Assembly (NCBI GenBank): GCA_027016055.1
Contig: JALWBF010000065.1
Location: 1,593 to 11,913 of the forward strand
Reading direction: 5' to 3'
From: Archaeoglobaceae archaeon
GTDB taxonomy: Archaea > Halobacteriota > Archaeoglobi > Archaeoglobales > Archaeoglobaceae
DNA: 10,321 nucleotides
Part shown: positions 1 to 5,716 of the stretch, piece after piece
Numbering within the stretch: position 1 is the stretch's first letter
How the letters are laid out: each line of letters starts with the position of its first letter
The notes under the pieces: model-generated
What the model was told of the DNA's origin: nothing
Databases searched by the model: none
What the model saw: only the letters and a program-made list of their open reading frames with translations
Position numbers and translations under genes: made by a program

Positions 1-252
1 AATCAGCAAGAGATCTGCGATTCCGTTTAAGCCCAGAAGCTTGACGTGTTCGGCTCTCCTGATTTCGGTTATAACTTCGTTATCCGTGGCGAATTCCAAA
101 GCGTTCGGATGAATTACCTTGGTAGCATCGTTACTCATCACAGCTATTACTTCAGCCCCTCTCCTCCTAAGTTCTCTCGCAAGCTTTACCGTCTCAACAG
201 CCGCTATGCTTCCGGTAACTGCTAAAACGATCTTTTTACCTTTCAGCTTCAT
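1..252 (-). CDS. coaBC: CoaBC, bifunctional phosphopantothenoylcysteine decarboxylase/phosphopantothenate-cysteine ligase (N-terminal part only)
   Basis: Translating the minus strand from the ATG at 252-250 gives 84 open residues that run off the window edge. They begin MKLKGKKIVLAVTGSIAA and continue VETVKLARELRRRG, the flavoprotein nucleotide-binding start of the CoaC (PPC decarboxylase) domain; ADLLLI at the window edge matches the strand before the flavin/substrate loop. Family knowledge: the full enzyme is about 400 residues, joins cysteine to 4'-phosphopantothenate and decarboxylates the product during coenzyme A synthesis in the cytosol; the CoaB ligase half would lie outside. The start is one base beyond the HIT gene's stop, with only a weak GGAT ribosome site inside the HIT gene end, so translation is probably coupled. 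A stand-alone flavoprotein decarboxylase cannot be excluded because the C-terminal half is not visible. Confidence 0.8.
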   Translation of the reverse strand, partial: MKLKGKKIVLAVTGSIAAVETVKLARELRRRGAEVIAVMSNDATKVIHPNALEFATDNEVITEIRRAEHVKLLGLNGIADLLLI

Positions 253-253
253 G

Positions 254-646
254 TCAATCCTTCAGAACCTTATGAACTTCCTCCAAATCGCATTCGATCG
301 GCTTTCCGAAGCTTATGGGCTTCGATTCCTCTTCGGAATATCTTGGAATTACGTGGATATGGGCGTGCATAATTTCCTGTCCGGCAACCTTGTTTACGTT
401 CGTTATTATGTTGAATCCCTCCGCACCGAGCTTCTTAAGCTTCTCGCATACTATCTTAACGGCATTCGTTAAATCCTTCGCAATATCGCTCGGCATTTCC
501 AAAATGCTTTCGTAGTGCTCCTTCGGAATTACAAGCGTGTGCCCCTTGCTTATCGGGCGGATATCCAAGAACGCCATAACCTTTTCATCCTCATATACGA
601 CGAACGATTTTATCTCCTTATTTGCGATCTTGCAGAATATGCACAT
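254..646 (-). CDS. HIT-family (histidine triad) nucleotide hydrolase
   Basis: A 130-residue protein of normal length for the HINT/HIT branch. The histidine triad is HAHIHV at residues 94-99, the catalytic nucleotide-binding loop; the family hydrolyses adenosine phosphoramidates or similar dinucleoside substrates. CIFC at residues 2-5 together with H44 and H94 resembles the structural zinc site of many prokaryotic HIT proteins. GHTLVIPKEH at 35-44 is the family's conserved strand. The ATG at 646 is the only start that leaves the CxxC at the N-terminus. A TATA-like box centred 26 bases upstream suggests it may also be transcribed leaderless, in addition to read-through from pyrD 32 bases upstream. 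Its exact substrate cannot be told from sequence. Confidence 0.93.
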   Translation of the reverse strand: MCIFCKIANKEIKSFVVYEDEKVMAFLDIRPISKGHTLVIPKEHYESILEMPSDIAKDLTNAVKIVCEKLKKLGAEGFNIITNVNKVAGQEIMHAHIHVIPRYSEEESKPISFGKPIECDLEEVHKVLKD

Positions 647-667
647 GCTCGATCATGATATATTTGA

Positions 668-676
668 GTTTAAAAG
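668..676 (-). promoter_or_regulatory. TATA-like box for the HIT gene
   Basis: On the minus strand this reads CTTTTAAAC, centred 26 bases before the HIT start codon at 646 and lying just beyond the pyrD stop codon. That is the usual archaeal TATA-to-start distance, and no good ribosome site lies before the ATG, which fits leaderless transcription. Short AT-rich motifs occur by chance, so this is tentative. Confidence 0.4.
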
Positions 677-678
677 CG

Positions 679-1563
679 TTAGCACTTGTGAGCTTGCCCG
701 ATCAAACTTTGAATATCTTCACCGTAAATCCTTAAATAGGACTCCAAACTCTCAATCAAACTCTTGAAGATGTGTCTGCTATAAAAAAGAGCCGAACCTA
801 TCTGAACGGCTGTAGCTCCAGCCAGTATAAATTCCACGACATCCTTCCAGTTCGTTATTCCCCCGCAGCCGATTATCGGAATGCTCAGCTCTTCGAACAG
901 ATCCCAGACGCATTTTAAGGCAATCGGTTTTATCGCTTCCCCGCTGACTCCACCGCTTACGTTACTCAGAATGGGCTTTCTGCTAATTATATCCACGGTC
1001 ATTCCCTTAATCGTATTTATTGCAACGACTCCATCCGCCTTGGCTTCCTCGCAAACCTTACCGATTTCAACTATATCCATGTGAAAGGACAGCTTCACAA
1101 AAACAGGCTTATTTGTCGAAGCTTTCACCGTCTTTACGATTTCCTCAACCAATTCCGGGTCCCTTCCAATTTCCAAGCCGAGTTTCTTAGCATGTGGACA
1201 ACTTAGATTCAATTCGAATGCGTCGGCGATGGGGAAATGCTCTACAAGCCTTGCAAAATCTTCGGGCTTGGAGCCATACAAACTAACGATGAGCGGGCAA
1301 TCCTTTTTAAAATTTGATAGTTCCTTGGCGAAATCTTTAGCGGAGGGAGAAGCCAGACCTACGGCATTGATGATCCCGCAACGCCAGTTTAAAACGCAGG
1401 GATTTCTGTAACCTTCTCTAGCTTCTAAACCAACTGATTTCGTTACTACGGCTCCGGCATGCTTCGCTATTCTGTTTAGAGAGGATGCATAGCTTCCCAA
1501 AATCCCGCTTGCTAAGATGAGTGGATTTCTAAGCTTTAAGCCAGCCAACTCTATCTCCAGCAT
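679..1563 (-). CDS. pyrD: Dihydroorotate dehydrogenase, class 1B catalytic subunit (PyrD)
   Basis: A 294-residue FMN TIM-barrel enzyme that oxidises dihydroorotate to orotate in pyrimidine synthesis. Visible landmarks: NPLILASGILG at 13-23 near the FMN phosphate region, TKSVGLEAREG at 41-51, NLSCPH at 119-124 with C122 as the expected catalytic base (class 1 uses Cys, class 2 uses Ser), K157 in FVKLS, N183 in VAINTI, SGGVSG at 203-208, and GCGGITNW followed by GATAVQIGSALF near the C-terminus for FMN phosphate binding. The lack of an N-terminal membrane helix and the overall length support class 1B. That class normally works with PyrK, an FAD/iron-sulphur electron-transfer subunit; pyrK is not next to it here, since the gene upstream is divergent and the one downstream is a HIT protein. 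The ATG start follows a TATA box by 26 bases. Confidence 0.95.
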   Translation of the reverse strand: MLEIELAGLKLRNPLILASGILGSYASSLNRIAKHAGAVVTKSVGLEAREGYRNPCVLNWRCGIINAVGLASPSAKDFAKELSNFKKDCPLIVSLYGSKPEDFARLVEHFPIADAFELNLSCPHAKKLGLEIGRDPELVEEIVKTVKASTNKPVFVKLSFHMDIVEIGKVCEEAKADGVVAINTIKGMTVDIISRKPILSNVSGGVSGEAIKPIALKCVWDLFEELSIPIIGCGGITNWKDVVEFILAGATAVQIGSALFYSRHIFKSLIESLESYLRIYGEDIQSLIGQAHKC

Positions 1564-1584
1564 TGAATTGAGTAATCCAAGACT

Positions 1585-1593
1585 GTTTTAAGC
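1585..1593 (-). promoter_or_regulatory. TATA-like box for pyrD
   Basis: On the minus strand this reads GCTTAAAAC, preceded by an A-rich stretch that could serve as a BRE. It is centred 26 bases before the pyrD ATG at 1563. No ribosome site is visible between the box and the start, so the pyrD mRNA is probably leaderless. Confidence 0.5.
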
Positions 1594-1611
1594 TTTTGTC
1601 GAACGGAAAAA

Positions 1612-1620
1612 TTATTAAAT
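1612..1620 (+). promoter_or_regulatory. TATA-like box for the surface-protein/BtuFC operon
   Basis: TTATTAAAT, preceded by an A-rich run (about 1607-1611) that resembles a BRE. A start of transcription about 26 bases downstream, near 1642, would give a short leader that includes the ribosome site at 1649-1656. A second AT-rich patch at 1626-1637 is an alternative, but a transcript from it would begin too late to carry that site. The box is only about 27 bases from the divergent pyrD TATA box, so one bound regulator could affect both. I see no riboswitch in the 97-base gap. Confidence 0.5.
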
Positions 1621-1648
1621 CAAACTATTTTTATTTCAAGTCAAGTGG

Positions 1649-1656
1649 GGTGATCC
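1649..1656 (+). promoter_or_regulatory. Extended ribosome binding site deciding the GTG start at 1661
   Basis: GGTGATCC matches the anti-Shine-Dalgarno end of archaeal 16S rRNA (GGATCACC) over all eight bases and ends four bases before GTG. This supports GTG at 1661 as the true start, which also places a complete signal peptide at the N-terminus. Confidence 0.75.
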
Positions 1657-1660
1657 AACG

Positions 1661-3469
1661 GTGAGATCGCTGATGCTAATCCTGATGTTACTACTTGCAA
1701 TTCAGACTGCTCAAGCTTGGACTTTTCACGGAAACGCGCAAAGAACTGGGAATTTCAGCGATATTGTCCCGATTACGGATCAGCTCGTTTATAAGGTTAA
1801 GATCGGCGGACTTGTTGATAGCTCGCCTACAGTTTACGATGGAAACGTTTACGTGATAAGCTGGTATGGGCAGTGGTATGGCGAATCCTCGCATTTGGCA
1901 TGTATAAACGCCACCAATGGCAGTATAATCTGGGAAATAAAAGCGGAAGGGGCTTCAACGCCGTGCGGTTACGACGGAAAGATCTTCGTTGGACTTTTGA
2001 ACGGATCTCTGATGTGCGTTAATGCTGATAACGGAAGGATTATTTGGATAAAAAAGCTTGAAAGCAATCCGAAGTGGTGGGGTATTGCTTCATCGCCATT
2101 GGTTTATAACGATACGCTTTACGTAACGACGTTCTCAAACGGAACTCTCTGGGCTTTAAGTTTAAACGGTAGCGTCAAGTGGAAGATAACCACGGGAGGC
2201 GAAATAAGTCACTACACATCGCCTTCGGCATATGAAGGTCTTATATTCTTCGCAGGAAACGAATCCGTAAACGGAACATACGTAAACGAGCTTATATGCA
2301 CAAACGAAAGCGGTGGTATCGTTTGGAAATTCCAAGTTGATAGCCCAATTCTGAGTTCACCAGCTATAGGATACGGAAAAGTCTTCTTTACGACGATGCA
2401 CAGAATTTATGCCGTAAATATTTCGAATGGAAAAGAAGTTTGGAACGTTTCGATAAACGGAACAATTTCAACCCCCGCTTTGGCATTCGGAGCTTTATTC
2501 GTAGGAAGTAGGGATGGAAAATTGTATTGCATAGATGCGGAAAACGGAACTATTCTGTGGTCCTTCCAAGCGAACGGAAAGATAGATTCATCGCCGGCAG
2601 TCGCGAACGGCATAGTATTCTTTGCCACAAACACGCCCAACGGAACTATATACGCTTTATATCCGAACGGAACGTTGCTCTGGAAGTATACTCTCATTCC
2701 GCCTGAGGGCAAATACTACAACATAATGTCCTCCCCATTCATCTGGAACGGAAAGCTGTTCATAGGAGCGGACGACGGCAACCTTTACATATTCGGAATA
2801 TGGAAAGGCGACGTAACGCTCGCACCGGGCAACTTTACTGTTGTGGCAGATAACGGAAAAACCTACATCGTTCCCAATATGACCGCTTTAGGAGCTTTGA
2901 ACGAGGCTTCAAAGCTCGGTGGTTTCAGCTACACTATAAACGAGACTTGGGGCGGAGGAAATCTCTATCCTACTTCGATAGGCGGGATAAGGGGTGCTTG
3001 GTGCTACGAAGTGAACGGAATTGCGCCGATGACCGGAACGAACAAGTATAATGTAAGTGATGGCGATACCGTAGTGTTCTGGCTCTGGACTAAGAGCGGG
3101 GATAATCCGAAAAACGCTCCGAATGAAGTGATAATTCACGTTCATGCAAGGAAGATCGTGATAAATAACCTCAGAGTTAGCGATGGAAGAAGGGGAGGAA
3201 ACGCTACGGCATACGTTAACGTAACAGCTTTAAAGTCCGGCTGGTTCGTGATAGTCGTCAGCGGGACAAATGATAAAGGGGACAGCATTGCGGGAATTTC
3301 GACTGTTAGGCTGAACTTCGGAGAAACGGTCAATGTTCCAGTTATAATCCCCATTCCGCAGCTCGTCCAAACCGGAACATACAGACTCTACGCCGGAGTT
3401 TACGAACTCAACAATTATCCGAACGAACTTCTGACTTGGTTCGGAAGTGCTAATTGCAAAATAAGCTGA
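1661..3469 (+). CDS. Secreted PQQ-type beta-propeller protein with transcobalamin-C-like (DUF4430) domain
   Basis: A 602-residue exported protein. Residues 1-19 are a signal peptide with a likely cut after AQA. WTFHGNAQRTG at 20-30 opens a run of PQQ_2-type beta-propeller repeats to about residue 380, with recurring units such as DSSPTVYDGNVYV (53-65), SSPLVYNDTLYV (144-155), SSPAIGYGKVFF (232-243) and DSSPAVANGIVFF (309-321) each followed by an (N)GT(I/L)xW strand. Residues about 383-497 form a DUF4430 domain: TALGALNEASKLGG, then SIGGI, WCYEVNG, NKYNVSDGDTV and FWLW. The last 100 residues look like an Ig-type beta domain. There is no lipobox and no C-terminal membrane anchor, so it is secreted or held by a partner. 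I count 22 N-x-S/T sites, suggesting heavy glycosylation. It leads the operon; the next start is nine bases after its stop. Ligand capture outside the cell, probably corrinoid, is inferred. Quinoprotein dehydrogenase activity is not supported. Confidence 0.85.
   Translation: MRSLMLILMLLLAIQTAQAWTFHGNAQRTGNFSDIVPITDQLVYKVKIGGLVDSSPTVYDGNVYVISWYGQWYGESSHLACINATNGSIIWEIKAEGASTPCGYDGKIFVGLLNGSLMCVNADNGRIIWIKKLESNPKWWGIASSPLVYNDTLYVTTFSNGTLWALSLNGSVKWKITTGGEISHYTSPSAYEGLIFFAGNESVNGTYVNELICTNESGGIVWKFQVDSPILSSPAIGYGKVFFTTMHRIYAVNISNGKEVWNVSINGTISTPALAFGALFVGSRDGKLYCIDAENGTILWSFQANGKIDSSPAVANGIVFFATNTPNGTIYALYPNGTLLWKYTLIPPEGKYYNIMSSPFIWNGKLFIGADDGNLYIFGIWKGDVTLAPGNFTVVADNGKTYIVPNMTALGALNEASKLGGFSYTINETWGGGNLYPTSIGGIRGAWCYEVNGIAPMTGTNKYNVSDGDTVVFWLWTKSGDNPKNAPNEVIIHVHARKIVINNLRVSDGRRGGNATAYVNVTALKSGWFVIVVSGTNDKGDSIAGISTVRLNFGETVNVPVIIPIPQLVQTGTYRLYAGVYELNNYPNELLTWFGSANCKIS
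2885..2946 (+). repeat. Copy 1 of a duplicated DUF4430 coding segment
   Basis: This 62-base stretch, coding TALGALNEASKLGGFSYTIN in part, matches 3872-3933 in the next gene at 51 of 62 bases by hand count, in the same reading frame. It marks a paralogous DUF4430 domain shared by the two surface proteins. Confidence 0.75.
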
Positions 3470-3475
3470 GGTGAT
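3468..3475 (+). promoter_or_regulatory. Ribosome binding site for the 745-residue surface protein, overlapping the previous stop codon
   Basis: GAGGTGAT overlaps the TGA stop (3467-3469) of the propeller gene and ends three bases before the ATG at 3479. It is a full-strength archaeal Shine-Dalgarno and implies that the two surface proteins are translated from one message. Confidence 0.75.
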
Positions 3476-3478
3476 GGC

Positions 3479-5716
3479 ATGAAAAGACTTTTGATTTTAT
3501 TTATACTTTTAATCGCAATCCAGCAGGCAAATGCGCTAAATTTGAACGTTCAAGGAAATGTCGTTAATAAGCCGGTGACAGTTACAACGGATAAGCCAGC
3601 CCTTATAATATTCAGAATGAACAACGGAACACCAATCTACGCTTACGGAACTTCGGCTAAGTTCATACCTCATATCACCGGCAAGTTGCTGATAGAAGCC
3701 ATAGCCGGTGGCGAGAAGGCTGTTAAAATTGTAGAGATACGGAAACCTTCAACCGTCTCAAGCGGAAGCAGTAGCTCGAACATCTATTGGCAGGGAACAG
3801 TCTATCTGCCAAACGGAACCTTCACCAAAAAAGCAACCAACGGCAAGGTTTACACGATAAAGTGGAGAACTGCTTTGGGAGCTTTGGAAAAAGCTTCCCA
3901 GCTCGGGGGTTTCAGCTATACGATAAAAGAGACCCAATGGGGACCTTTCGTAAGCTGCATAGCCGGAAAGTGCGAAGGAAGCGAAGGGGCGACATCCGGC
4001 TGGATGTATTGGGTTAACTACCCGAACGAACCACTGCCGGGAGTATCTGCAGACAAATACGAAGTTCACGACGGAGATGTAGTTTACTGGTTCTTTGCGA
4101 GGAGCATGAGCGATACGCCGGATACATCCAGCATGGTAATCAAGATATACGTTCACTATGCAAGCAAAGCCAAACAAGTTACGTCCGGCGTATCTGTTAC
4201 ATCCGGCAAGACAAAAGTTTCATCCGTTTTCGAAAAAACCGTAACGGTTGAAGCCGGGAAGCCGAAGGAGATAGAGATTAGGAAGGACAACATCGTGAAA
4301 ATTATCATAAAGCCGAAGGAGAGCGGATCTTACACGGTTAAGGTTGAGAAGGCTGAGCCGAAGGAGAAGCCAAATGCTATAGCAACTTACGCATTCTTCA
4401 ATTTAACGGTAAACAAGCCGTGCAGTGCGACGATAGAGTTCGAAGTTTCTAGGAGCTGGATGGAAGGTCACGGCTTCAAGCCGAACCAGATTTCCCTGCT
4501 AAAATTGGAGAAGTATTGGATAGAGCTTCCGACGAGGTTCTTGGGGAATGACAGCAAGTATTACTACTTCGAATCGAACGTTAGCTCATTCAGCACGTTC
4601 GCGATCGCAGTAACGAGGTGGAGCAACTTCCCCTTAAATGCGACGGATAAACCGATTTTAAAGGCTCTTCGGTATCTCAAATCCGTCCAACACAGCGACG
4701 GAGGATTCGGGGAGAACGAAAGCAGCTTCGCCAAAACATGCTGGGTTATAATGGCTCTCGTTTCAGCGAAACAGAATCCATACAAGTGGGTTAAGGACGG
4801 AAACTCTTCTGTAGATTATCTGAAGCACGAAATAAGGAGGCAGATCGATAAGATGGGAACTGCCGATCTCGCGAGGACGATATTGACGGTTATTGCTATA
4901 GGAAAAGATCCGAGAAACTTCACCGGAATAGATCTCGTCTCGAAGCTTAAGGAGAAAATTAAGCCGAACGGACAGATAGGAGACCACATTTACACTACGA
5001 TCTGGGGAATAATAGCGCTGAAAGCCTGCGGAGTTGACGTTTCTAAATCGGTTGAATGGCTCAAGATGCATCAAAACTCTGATGGCGGCTTCGGATGGAC
5101 AGTCGGAGCTAAAAGCGATTACGATGATACCGCAGCGGCAATAGTCGCTTTAATCGAAGGAGGAGTTCCGAGGAACTCGAGTGTGATAAAGAGGGCGTTG
5201 GATTTCCTAAAAACAGGGCAGAATGAAGACGGTGGCTTCAGATACTTCGGAAACTCGGCGAGTAATTCGGCAAGCGATGCTTGGGCGATATGGGGAATAA
5301 TTGCGAGCGGTCAGAATCCGACTGAATGGAAGAAGAACAACGTAAGCGTTGTCGAGCATCTGCTAAGCCTTCAAGCCGAGAAGGGTTACTTTAAGTATAC
5401 TAAGTATCAGGTTTCGAATCCTTGCTACATGACGGCTTGCGCGATTATGGCTTTGCTCGGCAAGTATCCGCCGGTCTATCCTTCAGGCTACGTTAACTTA
5501 ACGATTCCGACGCCGGCTCCTAAGCCAACGCCCACAGCCGTTCCAACCCCGGCTAAACCCAAGCCAACTGCCGTAACACCTGCAATAACTCCGGTTGCCG
5601 TCCCAACCAAGACGCCGGCGAAGGTTACGACTAAACCGACGTTCAGGATCGACGGATTCACAGCTATAATCGGATTGCTGGGAATAGCGATAGCTCTGGC
5701 GGTGAGGAGGATATGA
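3479..5716 (+). CDS. Anchored surface protein: DUF4430 + PGF-pre-PGF-like domain + squalene-cyclase-type alpha/alpha-barrel; transcobalamin-like ligand binder
   Basis: A 745-residue exported protein. Residues 1-19 form a signal peptide (cut after ANA). About 20-92 looks like a small beta domain. DUF4430 (transcobalamin C-like) spans about 104-226, with TALGALEKASQLGG, a C160/C165 pair, WMYWVN and DKYEVHDGDVVYWFF. About 250-380 resembles the archaeal PGF-pre-PGF domain, ending VSSFSTFAIAV. About 390-665 is an alpha/alpha-barrel of five repeats with turns QHSDGGFG (404), KPNGQIG (496), HQNSDGGFG (531), GQNEDGGF (581) and QAEKGYF (632), each followed by a helix ending IxAL or similar. A Thr/Pro stalk (676-720) leads to a DGF-plus-hydrophobic tail ending RRI. 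Twelve N-x-S/T sites are present. Intrinsic factor and transcobalamin pair a similar barrel and beta domain to hold B12, but in the opposite order. Corrinoid binding is inferred from this and from btuF/btuC downstream. DYDD at 547-550 recalls class II terpene cyclases, but an exported anchored cyclase seems unlikely. Confidence 0.85.
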   Translation: MKRLLILFILLIAIQQANALNLNVQGNVVNKPVTVTTDKPALIIFRMNNGTPIYAYGTSAKFIPHITGKLLIEAIAGGEKAVKIVEIRKPSTVSSGSSSSNIYWQGTVYLPNGTFTKKATNGKVYTIKWRTALGALEKASQLGGFSYTIKETQWGPFVSCIAGKCEGSEGATSGWMYWVNYPNEPLPGVSADKYEVHDGDVVYWFFARSMSDTPDTSSMVIKIYVHYASKAKQVTSGVSVTSGKTKVSSVFEKTVTVEAGKPKEIEIRKDNIVKIIIKPKESGSYTVKVEKAEPKEKPNAIATYAFFNLTVNKPCSATIEFEVSRSWMEGHGFKPNQISLLKLEKYWIELPTRFLGNDSKYYYFESNVSSFSTFAIAVTRWSNFPLNATDKPILKALRYLKSVQHSDGGFGENESSFAKTCWVIMALVSAKQNPYKWVKDGNSSVDYLKHEIRRQIDKMGTADLARTILTVIAIGKDPRNFTGIDLVSKLKEKIKPNGQIGDHIYTTIWGIIALKACGVDVSKSVEWLKMHQNSDGGFGWTVGAKSDYDDTAAAIVALIEGGVPRNSSVIKRALDFLKTGQNEDGGFRYFGNSASNSASDAWAIWGIIASGQNPTEWKKNNVSVVEHLLSLQAEKGYFKYTKYQVSNPCYMTACAIMALLGKYPPVYPSGYVNLTIPTPAPKPTPTAVPTPAKPKPTAVTPAITPVAVPTKTPAKVTTKPTFRIDGFTAIIGLLGIAIALAVRRI
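3872..3933 (+). repeat. Copy 2 of a duplicated DUF4430 coding segment
   Basis: Partner of 2885-2946 (51 of 62 bases identical, same frame). Downstream the two domains diverge: this copy carries an extra cysteine-flanked loop (C160/C165) where the first has a glycine-rich segment, which may set ligand or partner specificity. Confidence 0.75.
5701..5710 (+). promoter_or_regulatory. Ribosome binding site for btuF inside the end of the surface-protein gene
   Basis: GGTGAGGAGG lies in the last codons of the surface-protein gene, two bases before the btuF ATG at 5713. The stop and start overlap as ATGA, so btuF translation is very likely coupled to the upstream gene. Confidence 0.7.

Noticed and set aside
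119..472. A 117-residue open frame on the plus strand over coaBC and HIT.
   Set aside because: It lies antisense across two well-supported genes, has no ribosome site and no recognisable domain.
1564..1660. A cobalamin riboswitch upstream of the operon.
   Set aside because: The whole gap is 97 bases and holds two promoters; cobalamin riboswitches are longer, and no B12-box-like conserved segment is visible.
1661..3469. Annotation of the propeller protein as a PQQ-dependent dehydrogenase.
   Set aside because: Only generic PQQ_2-type structural repeats are visible; I see no catalytic or cofactor motif, and such repeats are common in non-enzymatic archaeal surface proteins.
3758..4177. A 139-residue minus-strand open frame inside the large surface-protein gene.
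   Set aside because: It is antisense to the DUF4430 coding region, shows no family motif and no promoter or ribosome site; its codons mirror the real gene.
3479..5716. Annotation of the large surface protein as a squalene or terpene cyclase because of its DGGFG repeats and DYDD motif.
   Set aside because: It has a signal peptide, DUF4430 domain, Thr/Pro stalk and C-terminal anchor, has only five recognisable repeat turns, and sits beside btuF/btuC. The repeats show the fold, not the activity.
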